Counted from the first letter of the stretch, positions 1 to 7,235 are shown. The stretch is 14,577 nt of DNA from CAZUMH01 sp964621645 (GCA_964621645.1 CAZUMH010000089.1:1-14577), one strand, 5' to 3'. Notes: a model not told the origin generated them from the sequence alone. Translations and numbers: made by a program.

Positions 1-86
1 TCGCCATGGAAGAGGGACTGCGGTTCGCCATTCGTGAGGGCGGACGTACCGTGGGCGCCGGAGTCGTGGGTAAAATCATAGAATAA
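1..86 (+). CDS. tuf: Elongation factor Tu, C-terminal end (partial, 5' end outside window)
   Basis: EF-Tu is the cytoplasmic GTPase that carries aminoacyl-tRNA to the ribosomal A site. Only the last 27 complete codons before the TAA at 84-86 are present. The reading frame begins at base 3; bases 1-2 belong to a cut codon. The peptide runs AMEEGLRFAIREGGRTVGAG and ends VVGKIIE, which is the diagnostic end of domain III of EF-Tu, including the conserved LRFAIREGG..VGAG stretch. L33 follows after 38 bases, the usual tuf-rpmG-trnW-secE order. A second tuf starts at 14537, so this is one of two copies. GTPase motifs cannot be assessed because they lie outside the window. Confidence 0.96.
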   Translation, partial: AMEEGLRFAIREGGRTVGAGVVGKIIE

Positions 87-124
87 GACCGGTTTGGTTT
101 TTGTATTAAGAGGCGACCAAGTAA

Positions 125-274
125 ATGCGTGATAAGATAATCCTAGAATGTACCGAGTGCAAGCATCGCAATTATTCTACGACCAAGAATAAAAAGCTGC
201 ACTCCGGCAGGGTCGAATATAAGAAATATTGTCGTTTCTGCAAGACGCACACGCCTCATAAAGAAACGAAATGA
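125..274 (+). CDS. rpmG: 50S ribosomal protein L33 (zinc-ribbon type)
   Basis: This encodes a 49-residue small basic protein of the large ribosomal subunit. It starts MRDKIILECTECKHRNYSTT and ends KTHTPHKETK. Two CxxC pairs, C9-C12 and C36-C39, form the zinc ribbon of the cysteine-containing (C+) form of L33; many bacteria also have a C- paralogue, so a second copy elsewhere is possible. The length is normal for the family. The ATG at 125 is preceded by an AGAGG-like SD near 109-113. It lies 38 bases after the tuf stop and 38 bases before tRNA-Trp, the family's classic position. Confidence 0.95.
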   Translation: MRDKIILECTECKHRNYSTTKNKKLHSGRVEYKKYCRFCKTHTPHKETK

Positions 275-312
275 GAGGTGTTTTTGTTGGTAAAGGGATG
301 TGCCTATTGGTT

Positions 313-386
313 AGGCCTGTAGCACAATTGGCTAGTGCACCGGACTCCAAATCCGGGGGTTGGGGGTTCGAGTCCCTCCAGGCCTG
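313..386 (+). tRNA. trnW: tRNA-Trp (anticodon CCA)
   Basis: A complete cloverleaf can be drawn by hand. The acceptor stem pairs 313-319 (AGGCCTG) with 379-385 (CAGGCCT), seven pairs. The D stem pairs 322-325 with 335-338 (GCAC/GTGC) around a 9-base loop. The anticodon stem pairs 340-344 with 352-356, with loop CTCCAAA and anticodon CCA at 347-349. The variable loop is 5 bases (357-361). The T stem pairs 362-366 with 374-378 and includes one G-T pair; the T loop is TTCGAGT (367-373). The discriminator base is G386, as expected for bacterial tRNA-Trp. The 3' CCA is not encoded, because the sequence continues CAAG. The gene lies between rpmG and secE and is probably cut from the shared transcript. 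Confidence 0.97.
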
Positions 387-408
387 CAAGCAAATGTAAG
401 GGAAAAAG

Positions 409-591
409 ATGTTTAAGAAAATAAGCAAATTTTTTCAGGAAATAGGCAATGAGCTCTCCAAGGTCAGCTGGCCCAGCCGGGAAGAACTGTATGGATCTAT
501 GGCGGTGGTTTTGGTTATCTGCTCCATCCTCGCGGTATTCATGTTCGGCATCGATTTTCTGCTGGGCCGGATTATCAGTGTTATTTTTTAA
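409..591 (+). CDS. secE: Preprotein translocase subunit SecE
   Basis: This encodes a 60-residue, single-span SecE, the clamp subunit of the SecYEG protein-conducting channel in the inner membrane. The N-terminal amphipathic segment carries the family signature around ELSKVSWPSREEL (about residues 15-27). One hydrophobic membrane segment follows at about 30-52 (AVVLVICSILAVFMFGI). This is the short form common in most bacteria, not the three-span E. coli form. The start ATG is preceded by AAGGGA at 398-403 with a 5-base spacer. The gene begins 22 bases after the tRNA-Trp 3' end and is followed 21 bases later by nusG, its usual partner. Confidence 0.96.
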   Translation: MFKKISKFFQEIGNELSKVSWPSREELYGSMAVVLVICSILAVFMFGIDFLLGRIISVIF

Positions 592-612
592 TTAAGTGGA
601 GAGTAACGGGTC

Positions 613-1143
613 GTGCTGCAATGGTATGCCATTCATGTGTTCTCCGGCCATGAGAAAAAGATAAAGAAGTATATCGAGAACGAAGTGGAAATGGCCGGAC
701 TCTCGGAAAAGGTCCCCCGGATTCTCATCCCGGCTGAGGATGTGGTCGAGATGCGGGGCGGCAAGAAGAGGGTGAAGAATCGGATTTTCTTTCCTGGATA
801 CATGCTGGTTGAGATGGAATTGGATAAAATAACACAGCATTTGATTTTGAATACGCCTGGCGTCACCAATTTTGTCGGACCGAACAACAAGCCGGTACCT
901 TTGAAGGAGGATGAGATCCGGCGTATTCTGGGAAGGGTGGAAGACCGGCGTGATGAAGAGATTATCGACATCCCCTACAAAATCGGTGATCCGGTCAAGG
1001 TGATCGACGGTCCGTTCACCGATTTTGCCGGAGTGGTGGAAGATATCAATCAAGAGAAGAAGAAACTGAAGGTAATGGTCAGCATATTCGGGCGCTCAAC
1101 ACCGGTAGAACTTGACTTGCTGCAGGTTGAACCCGAAAGCTAG
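613..1143 (+). CDS. nusG: Transcription termination/antitermination factor NusG
   Basis: NusG is the universally conserved elongation factor. Its NGN domain binds the RNA polymerase clamp, and its KOW domain contacts Rho or ribosomal protein S10. The 176-residue protein starts WYAIHVFSGHEKK after two leading residues, which is the NGN start. It has FFPGYMLVEM at about 59-68 and a KOW motif with GDPVKVIDGPFTDFAG at about 125-140. The start is GTG (613); GGAG at 598-601 lies 11 bases upstream. The ATG at 621 is out of frame. The length is that of ordinary NusG, with no extra inserted domain. It acts on the polymerase encoded downstream (rpoB, rpoC). Confidence 0.97.
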   Translation: MLQWYAIHVFSGHEKKIKKYIENEVEMAGLSEKVPRILIPAEDVVEMRGGKKRVKNRIFFPGYMLVEMELDKITQHLILNTPGVTNFVGPNNKPVPLKEDEIRRILGRVEDRRDEEIIDIPYKIGDPVKVIDGPFTDFAGVVEDINQEKKKLKVMVSIFGRSTPVELDLLQVEPES

Positions 1144-1165
1144 CATGGATTTCTGAGGTAGGAAT

Positions 1166-1591
1166 ATGGCAAAAAAAGTAGTAGGAATGATAAAACTGCA
1201 AATCCCGGCGGGACAGGCGAATCCCTCGCCGCCTGTGGGACCGGCTCTGGGTCAGCACGGTGTAAACATCATGGAATTTTGCAAGGCATTTAACGCCAAG
1301 ACCCAGGACAAGCAGGGCTTGATCATCCCGGCGGTGATCACGGTATACAAGGATCGCTCATTTTCCTTTATCACTAAGACTCCGCCGGCGGCTGTGCTGC
1401 TGAAAAAAGCGGCCAAAGTCGAGAAAGGTTCCGGCGAACCGAATCGTGAGAAAGTGGGAATAGTGACGCGCTCCCAAGTACAGGAGATCGCCGAAACCAA
1501 AATGGAAGACTTAAATGCCAATGATATAGAAATGGCTATGCGGATTATCGAAGGAACGGCCAGAAGCATGGGTATTCGTGTCGAAGGGTAA
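1166..1591 (+). CDS. rplK: 50S ribosomal protein L11
   Basis: L11 binds the GTPase-associated region of 23S rRNA at the base of the L12 stalk and takes part in factor binding and the stringent response. The 141-residue product has the family N-terminus, with QANPSPPVGPALGQHGVNIM at about 17-36, including the Pro22-Pro23 pair where thiostrepton-resistance changes usually map. A C-terminal rRNA-binding domain follows (KTPPAAVLLKKAAKVEKGSG and beyond). The SD GAGGTAGGA lies at 1155-1163. It starts 22 bases after nusG and is followed 11 bases later by rplA. The E. coli-type L1-binding leader that regulates rplKA is not visible in the 22-base gap. Confidence 0.97.
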   Translation: MAKKVVGMIKLQIPAGQANPSPPVGPALGQHGVNIMEFCKAFNAKTQDKQGLIIPAVITVYKDRSFSFITKTPPAAVLLKKAAKVEKGSGEPNREKVGIVTRSQVQEIAETKMEDLNANDIEMAMRIIEGTARSMGIRVEG

Positions 1592-1602
1592 GGGAATAAT
1601 TT

Positions 1603-2298
1603 ATGAAAAGAAGTAAGCGTTATCTGCAGGCTAAGGAAAAAATCGAGCGTGACAGGATCTACGACTTGAGAGATGGCATCAAGCTGTTAAAGCAGATCTC
1701 TACCGGGAAGTTTGACCAGTCTATTGATGTCGCTATTCGCTTAGGTGTCGATCCGCGAAAATCTGATCAGATGATTCGTGGAACTGTTGCTCTGCCGCAT
1801 GGTACCGGGAAGAGTGTAAAAGTTCTGGTTCTCTGCAAAGCCCCCAAGGATAAGGAAGCCAAGGAGGCGGGCGCTGATATGGTGGGACTAGAGGAATATA
1901 TAAAGAAGATCGAAGAGGGCTGGAGCGATGTTGACGCCATTGTTGCGACTCCCGATGTCATGAAGGACGTTGGCAAGCTGGGGCGCTATCTGGGACGCAA
2001 AGGCCTGATGCCCAATCCCAAGGCAGGCACTGTCACCGATGATGTCGGCGGTGCGGTAAAACAGCTGAAAGCCGGACGGATCGAGTTCAAGGTCGACCGC
2101 CTCGGCAATGTGCATGCTACCGTGGGAAAATCTTCATTCGATGAAGCCAAGCTTATCGACAATCTTAGTGCCCTGATGGAACAGATCGTCCGGCTCCGGC
2201 CCAGCTCGAGTAAAGGACAGTATATAAAGAATCTCACTATTTCTTCAACCATGGGACCGGGAATCCCGCTGGATCGCAACGAGTTCATTAAGAAATAG
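1603..2298 (+). CDS. rplA: 50S ribosomal protein L1
   Basis: L1 forms the mobile L1 stalk at the ribosomal E site and in many bacteria represses its own operon. The 231-residue product matches the normal length. It shows IRGTVALPHGTGK at about 58-70, the signature GRKGLMPNPKAGTVT at about 131-145, and a C-terminal TISSTMGPGIPLD. Its SD, AAGGGA at 1590-1595, overlaps the last two bases of the rplK stop codon (TAA, 1589-1591). A ribosome ending rplK is therefore placed directly for rplA, which suggests translational coupling of the two. A 52-base gap to rplJ follows. Confidence 0.97.
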   Translation: MKRSKRYLQAKEKIERDRIYDLRDGIKLLKQISTGKFDQSIDVAIRLGVDPRKSDQMIRGTVALPHGTGKSVKVLVLCKAPKDKEAKEAGADMVGLEEYIKKIEEGWSDVDAIVATPDVMKDVGKLGRYLGRKGLMPNPKAGTVTDDVGGAVKQLKAGRIEFKVDRLGNVHATVGKSSFDEAKLIDNLSALMEQIVRLRPSSSKGQYIKNLTISSTMGPGIPLDRNEFIKK

Positions 2299-2350
2299 AT
2301 GAGACGGGAAACGGAATAGAATGACAAGAGATCAAATCGAAGGATAGATC

Positions 2351-2881
2351 ATGGCAAGACCAGATAAAGAGGCCGCGGTACAAGAAATAACCGAAATTTT
2401 AAAAACAGCCAACGGTATTTTTATCGCTGATTTCCAGGGCCTTAATGTAGAGAAAACCCAGGACTTGCGGAGAAAATGCAGGGAGTCGGCGGTGAGTTTT
2501 AAAGTGGTAAAGAATACACTGGCTATCCGTGCGGCCCGGGAGGCTGGTTACGAGGATATGGTTTCGTATCTGGAGGGACCCTCGGCACTGGCGTACAGTT
2601 ATGATGATCCCTCAGCTCCGGCGAGAATAATCACGGAATTCGCCAAGACGAACGAGAGGCCGGTAATCAAGATGTCCGTATTTGAGGGGATCTTTTACGG
2701 ACCTGACAAGATTAAAACCATTGCCGCCCTTCCGTCGAGAAAGGAGCTGCTGGGGAAACTGGTATCCGGATTCAACGCCCCTCTGCAGGGATTTGCCGGA
2801 AGCCTGAAGGGCCTGCTGCAGAAAATGGTGTATACGCTTGATGCAGTACGTGAAAAAAGAGAAAAGGAAGAAAGTAAATAG
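2351..2881 (+). CDS. rplJ: 50S ribosomal protein L10
   Basis: L10 anchors L12 dimers to the ribosome next to L11. The 176-residue product begins with the rRNA-binding domain, with IFIADFQGLNV at about 23-33 and the conserved FKVVKNTLAIRAA region at about 50-62. It ends with a long charged helix (GSLKGLLQKMVYTLDAVREK and beyond) of the kind that holds the L12 dimers. GAAGGA at 2339-2344 sits 6 bases before the ATG. The upstream gap is 52 bases, short for the L10-binding leader seen in many bacteria. rplL follows after 39 bases. Confidence 0.96.
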   Translation: MARPDKEAAVQEITEILKTANGIFIADFQGLNVEKTQDLRRKCRESAVSFKVVKNTLAIRAAREAGYEDMVSYLEGPSALAYSYDDPSAPARIITEFAKTNERPVIKMSVFEGIFYGPDKIKTIAALPSRKELLGKLVSGFNAPLQGFAGSLKGLLQKMVYTLDAVREKREKEESK

Positions 2882-2920
2882 TATTATTGATTAATTTCAA
2901 GTTAAGGTTGGAGGAATACG

Positions 2921-3376
2921 ATGTCCGAAGAGAAAAATGCGACAGCAGAAGTAAAAGAGACTAAAGCTGCCAAAGAGGAAACCGCATCCGTGAGCAAGAA
3001 TGTGGAGAAGATCCTGGATGCAGTGAAGAAGCTGTCGGTTATTGAACTTTCTGAATTGGTCAAGGCGTTTGAAGACGAATTCGACGTAAAAGCCGCCGCC
3101 CCTGTCGTTGCCGCCGCTCCCAGTGCCGCTCCCGCGGCCGCCGCTGGCGGAGCTGCCGAAGAGAAAGATGAATTCGATGTGGTGCTGGCTTCTTTCGGAT
3201 CCAACAAGATCCAGGTTATTAAGGAAGTTCGTGCCATCACCGGTCTGGGCCTGAAGGAGGCCAAGGATCTGGTGGAGGGAGCCCCTGCCCCTGTTAAGGA
3301 GGGAATAAGCAAGAACGAAGCCGAAGAAATTAAAAAGAAGCTGGAAGAAGCTGGAGCCAGCATCGAATTGAAGTAA
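2921..3376 (+). CDS. rplL: 50S ribosomal protein L7/L12 with N-terminal extension
   Basis: L7/L12 is the multi-copy stalk protein that recruits EF-Tu, EF-G and other GTPases. The dimerising N-terminal domain (about 27-57, VEKILDAVKKLSVIELSELV) is followed by an Ala/Pro-rich hinge (about 58-81). The factor-binding C-terminal domain (about 83-151) has the conserved ITGLGLKEAKDLVEGAP. Oddly, the protein is 151 residues, against about 120-130 for the family. The surplus is a charged, Glu/Lys/Ala-rich leader (residues 1-26) before the usual start. The ATG has a strong SD, GGAGG at 2910-2914 with a 6-base spacer, so the long form is the better call. An in-frame GTG at 2990 with GAGGA upstream would give a standard 128-residue protein. 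Confidence 0.95.
   Translation: MSEEKNATAEVKETKAAKEETASVSKNVEKILDAVKKLSVIELSELVKAFEDEFDVKAAAPVVAAAPSAAPAAAAGGAAEEKDEFDVVLASFGSNKIQVIKEVRAITGLGLKEAKDLVEGAPAPVKEGISKNEAEEIKKKLEEAGASIELK
2974..2992 (+). promoter_or_regulatory. Possible internal ribosome binding site and GTG start in rplL
   Basis: AGAGGA at 2974-2979 precedes an in-frame GTG at 2990-2992 by 10 bases. Initiation here would remove the charged 23-residue leader and give an L7/L12 of standard size. The motif falls inside Glu/Lys codons, which produce SD-like strings by chance, so the site is only possible. Confidence 0.3.
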
Positions 3377-3390
3377 CAAATCGGCGAGTG

Positions 3391-3407
3391 CCCTAACCGT
3401 AAGGGAG
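3391..3407 (+). promoter_or_regulatory. rpoB Shine-Dalgarno with overlapping CCCT/AGGG inverted repeat
   Basis: AAGGGAG at 3401-3407 lies 8 bases before TTG 3416 and defines the rpoB start. CCCT at 3391-3394 can pair with AGGG at 3402-3405 across a 7-base loop, covering part of the SD. The stem is only 4 base pairs, so a regulatory role is speculative. The rplL stop is 14 bases upstream of the stem, close enough for a terminating ribosome to disturb it. Confidence 0.45.
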
Positions 3408-3415
3408 TGGTTTCT

Positions 3416-6400
3416 TTGAGAGAAAAACTGATACAGAGAAAATCTTTCTCCAAAATATCCTCGGCCGTGGAAATGCCCGACTTGCTGGACGTGCAGATCA
3501 AGTCCTTCAAGGGATTTCTGCAGGATGATGTTCATCCCGATAAGCGCAAAAATCAGGGATTGCAGGAAGTCTTTCTTTCTCTCTTCCCCATCACTGATTC
3601 CCGGGAGAACTATCTCTTGGAGTTCGTAGAGTACTACACCGACACTCCCAAATACAGTGTGGAAGAGTGCCGGGAACGCGGTATGACCTTCGCGGTGCCT
3701 TTGAAGGCCAGACTGCGCCTATCCGTGCGTGATACCTACGGCGACAAGACCGATTTTGTGGATACCATGGAGCAGGTTGTTTATCTGGGTAACTTCCCTT
3801 ATATGACGGACCGGGGAACCTTTATCATCAACGGAGCCGAAAGAATCATCGTGAACCAGCTCCACCGCTCCCCTGGTGTATTTTTTGACGAGAAGACACA
3901 TCCCAACGGGTCCCGTACCTATTCGGCACGGGTCATTCCTTTTCGGGGATCCTGGCTGGAATTCACCACCGACTCCAATGATGTTCTCTACGTCTATATT
4001 GATCAGGGCAGGAAATTTCCGGTCACCACACTTCTTCGGGCGCTGGGTTGTTCTTCGGATGAGGAGGTTCTCAGACTCTTCGATATGATCGAAGAGGTGT
4101 CCCTCGACGCTGAAAATATTAAAGAGTATTTCGGACAGCGTCTCTTTTTCAATCAGGAAGACCCGGGTCTTATCGATAAAGAGACCGGCGAGGTAATCGC
4201 GGACAGCGAGACAATTTTTGATAAGGAAGTTCTCGCGGCACTGAAAGCGTTAGGCTTGAAAAAGGTGAAGTTCATCACTTCCCACGAGAAAGAAGGGGCC
4301 GCTGAAGTCATCAGCAACACGCTGCGAAAAGATACGGTGCACTCCGAACAGGATGCTGTGGAGACAATCTACAGACAGCTCCGTTCCGGCGATCCGCCCG
4401 ATTTGGAAACAGCCAGAGCACTCATCGATCGTCTATTTTTCAATCCCAAACGCTATGATCTGGGATTGGTGGGCCGCTACCGGATGAATTTGAAACTCGG
4501 GCTCGATATTCCCGAAGACACCACAGTGCTGACGCGGGATGATTTTGTGGCAATTATCCACTATCTGCTGACGCTTCATTCCGGTACCAAGAACACCGAT
4601 GATATCGATCACCTGGGCAACAGGCGGGTCCGTACCATCGGAGAACAGCTGTCAGCCCAGATGAGCGTGGGACTTTCCCGGCTGACCCGGACCATCAAAG
4701 AACGGCTTAATATCGGCGACAGCGAACGGATTACGCCCCAGGAGCTGGTGAACGCCCGTACCATTATGTCGGTGATCAATACATTTTTCGGGACCAGCCA
4801 GCTCTCTCAGTTTATGGACCAGACCAATCCTCTGGCCGAACTGACTCATAAACGGCGCATGTCCGCCCTGGGACCCGGCGGATTGACCCGGGAACGAGCC
4901 GGATTCGAAGTACGTGACGTGCACTATACCCATTACGGCAGGCTCTGTCCCATCGAGACTCCGGAAGGCCCCAATATCGGACTCATCTCTTCCCTGGCCA
5001 CGTACGCAAGAATCAACGATTTCGGGTTCGTCGAGACACCGTATCGTAAGGTGAAGAAGGGCGTGGCTAAGGGTGAAATCGAGTTTTTGAACGCTGATGA
5101 TGAAGAGCGCTTCATCATTGCTCAGGCCAACGCCCCTCTGGATAATAAAGGCCGTTTTGTCAACGATCGTGTTCGGGCCCGCTACCGGGGCGAATTCCCG
5201 GTGGTCAGACCGGAAGAAGTCGATTATATGGACGTCTCCCCCAAACAGATTGTGAGCGCGGCGGCAGCCATGATCCCGTTTTTAGAACACGATGATGCTA
5301 ACCGTGCTCTTATGGGATCAAACATGCAGCGGCAGTCCGTACCGCTGCTCAAACCCGAGGCTCCTTTTGTCGGAACGGGAATGGAGCGACGGGTGGCCGC
5401 CGATTCACGGGCGCTTCTGGTCTCGGATGTCAAGGGTACGGTAACGCGGGCGACCGCCAAAGAAATAGAGATCGAACTTGACAATAAAGCCAAGGTTGAT
5501 ATTACAAGTTTCAGTGATCAGAATACCTATGTGTATAAATTGACCAAGTTCCTGCGCACCAACCAGGATACCATGATTAATCAGAAGCCCATCGTTTTCG
5601 TGGGTGACAAAATAAAGCCGGGCGACATCCTGGCCGATGGCTGTGCCACGGAGCGGGGAGAACTGGCTCTGGGCCGGAATGTGCTGGTGGCCTTCATGCC
5701 CTGGCGAGGCTATAATTTTGAAGATGCCATCGTCATCAGTGAAAGAGTGGTACGGGAAGACATTTACACTTCGGTGCATATCGAAGAGTTTGAACTGCAG
5801 GTGCGGGATACGAAACGGGGCGAGGAAGAACTGACCCGGGAAATTCCCAATGTTTCTGAAGAGGCCACGAAGAACCTGGACGATATAGGGGTAATCCGAG
5901 TTGGCGCAGAGGTAAAGGCGGATGACATTCTGGTGGGAAAGGTTACTCCCAAAGGGGAGACAGAACCCACTCCTGAGGAGAAGCTGCTGAAGGCGATCTT
6001 CGGTGAGAAGGCCGGCGATGTGAAAGATGCCTCTCTGAAGGCGCCTCCGGGCATGGACGGCATCGTCATCGACACCAAGGTCTTCTCCTTGAAAAGAAGA
6101 GATTCGAAGACAAAAAAAGAGGACAAGCAGAAGCTCGATCAGATCGCTCAGGAAGGTGAGCGGCAGAAGAAACATATCCTGACCCTGCGGAACCAGAAAC
6201 TGAAGGAATTGCTCAAAGGCAAAAAGTCGGCAGGCATTCGGGATGAACAGTACCAGAAAATCCTGGTGCGCAAGGGAACCCAGCTTTCCGATTCTGTCCT
6301 CGATAAGCTTGATTTCGACACCCTGGATCGCAATGATCCCTGGATTATGGATGATAACAAGACCAACACCCTGGTCACCCGGATATTCAAGAATTACGAA

Positions 6401-7204
6401 GCTGAAATAAACCGTATAGAGGAAGACACACGGATCAAGCAGGACAAGATTTCGGTTGGCGATGAACTTCCTCCCGGTATTATAAAACTGGTACGGGTCT
6501 ACATCGCCCGCAAGCGCAAATTGCAGGTCGGTGACAAGATGGCCGGCCGACATGGAAACAAGGGCGTTGTGGCCCGGGTCGTCCCCATCGAGGATATGCC
6601 CTACATGCCTGACGGCACTCCTGTCGACATCGTACTAAATCCGCTGGGAGTCCCCTCTCGTATGAATCTGGGTCAGATTCTTGAGACCAGCCTGGGCTGG
6701 GCTGCCAAACTCCTGGGCCTGCATTATGCCACTCCTGTATTCGACGGGGCCTCGGAAGAGGAGGTCAAGGAAGAGATGAAGACGGCCGGTTTGCCCCTTG
6801 ACGGCAAATCCGACCTTTTTGACGGTCGCACCGGCGAGAAATTTGATTTCCGGGTAACGGTGGGATACATCTATATGATGAAACTTTCCCACCTGGTTGA
6901 AGATAAAATACACGCCAGGTCCATAGGCCCCTATTCGCTCATTACACAGCAGCCCCTGGGAGGCAAGGCCCAGTTCGGTGGACAGCGTTTCGGCGAAATG
7001 GAAGTATGGGCCCTGGAAGCCTATGGCGCGGCTCATACCCTGCAGGAGATTCTCACGGTAAAGTCCGATGATGTGAAGGGGCGGGCCAAAGCCTACGAGG
7101 CGATAGTCAAAGGTGAAAACATGCCCAATCCGGGCCTGCCCGAATCATTCCATGTGCTGCTGCGCGAGCTTATGGGGCTGGGTTTGGATGTGGAGATTAA
7201 TTAG
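3416..7204 (+). CDS. rpoB: DNA-directed RNA polymerase subunit beta
   Basis: The beta subunit forms one pincer and much of the active centre of RNA polymerase. The product is 1262 residues from the preferred TTG start at 3416. Visible landmarks include GAERIIVNQLHRSPGVFF and the rifampicin-binding segment SQLSQFMDQTNPLAELTHKR at about 462-480. LSALGPGGL-type residues and ETPEGPNIGL follow, then GDKMAGRHGNKG at about 1039-1050. The usual rifampicin contacts (here D468, H478, S483) are the sensitive types. A charged, probably helical stretch of about 120 residues (893-1011) precedes GDELPPG and resembles the insertion of Gram-negative polymerases. A GTG at 3407 is in frame, but it abuts the SD AAGGGAG (3401-3407) with no spacer; the TTG has 8 bases. 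The start is therefore inferred from spacing. Confidence 0.97.
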   Translation: MREKLIQRKSFSKISSAVEMPDLLDVQIKSFKGFLQDDVHPDKRKNQGLQEVFLSLFPITDSRENYLLEFVEYYTDTPKYSVEECRERGMTFAVPLKARLRLSVRDTYGDKTDFVDTMEQVVYLGNFPYMTDRGTFIINGAERIIVNQLHRSPGVFFDEKTHPNGSRTYSARVIPFRGSWLEFTTDSNDVLYVYIDQGRKFPVTTLLRALGCSSDEEVLRLFDMIEEVSLDAENIKEYFGQRLFFNQEDPGLIDKETGEVIADSETIFDKEVLAALKALGLKKVKFITSHEKEGAAEVISNTLRKDTVHSEQDAVETIYRQLRSGDPPDLETARALIDRLFFNPKRYDLGLVGRYRMNLKLGLDIPEDTTVLTRDDFVAIIHYLLTLHSGTKNTDDIDHLGNRRVRTIGEQLSAQMSVGLSRLTRTIKERLNIGDSERITPQELVNARTIMSVINTFFGTSQLSQFMDQTNPLAELTHKRRMSALGPGGLTRERAGFEVRDVHYTHYGRLCPIETPEGPNIGLISSLATYARINDFGFVETPYRKVKKGVAKGEIEFLNADDEERFIIAQANAPLDNKGRFVNDRVRARYRGEFPVVRPEEVDYMDVSPKQIVSAAAAMIPFLEHDDANRALMGSNMQRQSVPLLKPEAPFVGTGMERRVAADSRALLVSDVKGTVTRATAKEIEIELDNKAKVDITSFSDQNTYVYKLTKFLRTNQDTMINQKPIVFVGDKIKPGDILADGCATERGELALGRNVLVAFMPWRGYNFEDAIVISERVVREDIYTSVHIEEFELQVRDTKRGEEELTREIPNVSEEATKNLDDIGVIRVGAEVKADDILVGKVTPKGETEPTPEEKLLKAIFGEKAGDVKDASLKAPPGMDGIVIDTKVFSLKRRDSKTKKEDKQKLDQIAQEGERQKKHILTLRNQKLKELLKGKKSAGIRDEQYQKILVRKGTQLSDSVLDKLDFDTLDRNDPWIMDDNKTNTLVTRIFKNYEAEINRIEEDTRIKQDKISVGDELPPGIIKLVRVYIARKRKLQVGDKMAGRHGNKGVVARVVPIEDMPYMPDGTPVDIVLNPLGVPSRMNLGQILETSLGWAAKLLGLHYATPVFDGASEEEVKEEMKTAGLPLDGKSDLFDGRTGEKFDFRVTVGYIYMMKLSHLVEDKIHARSIGPYSLITQQPLGGKAQFGGQRFGEMEVWALEAYGAAHTLQEILTVKSDDVKGRAKAYEAIVKGENMPNPGLPESFHVLLRELMGLGLDVEIN

Positions 7205-7210
7205 CAATAA

Positions 7211-7227
7211 ACCTCTTTAGAGGAGGT
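7211..7227 (+). promoter_or_regulatory. rpoC Shine-Dalgarno within ACCTC/GAGGT inverted repeat
   Basis: The near-perfect SD AGGAGGT is at 7221-7227, 8 bases before TTG 7236. ACCTC at 7211-7215 is the exact complement of GAGGT at 7223-7227, with a 7-base loop, so a small hairpin could hide the SD. An alternative fold pairs CCTC 7212-7215 with GAGG 7220-7223. The rpoB stop (7202-7204) is 6 bases upstream of the stem, so a ribosome finishing rpoB would open it. This is consistent with translational coupling of rpoB and rpoC but is not shown by sequence alone. Confidence 0.5.
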
Positions 7228-7235
7228 ATTTGATT

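Noticed and set aside
87..105. Possible terminator after the first tuf (ACC..GGT followed by TTTTT)
   Set aside because: The stem would be only about 3 base pairs, too weak for a rho-independent terminator, and the downstream genes are the usual co-transcribed partners.
284..310. Possible promoter before tRNA-Trp (TTGTTG ... TATTGG)
   Set aside because: The spacer is about 15 bases and the -10 match is poor, so I cannot support it.
177..428. Minus-strand 83-residue frame over rpmG, tRNA-Trp and secE
   Set aside because: Its WRDSNPQPPDLESGALANCA stretch is the well-known false translation of the antisense strand of a tRNA gene, and it overlaps three well-supported genes.
2882..2910. AT-rich rplJ-rplL spacer as a promoter for rplL
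   Set aside because: There are TTGATT- and TATTAT-like strings, but none at a workable -35/-10 spacing. It is more likely an unstructured ribosome-loading region.
2897..3535. Overlapping minus-strand frames (about 200 codons) across rplL and the start of rpoB
   Set aside because: They mirror the Ala/Gly-rich hinge codons of L7/L12 and run across two conserved genes, so they are composition artefacts.
5405..6553. Minus-strand open frame of 382 codons opposite rpoB
   Set aside because: It is in exact codon register with rpoB and is explained by the same avoidance of TTA, CTA and TCA codons.
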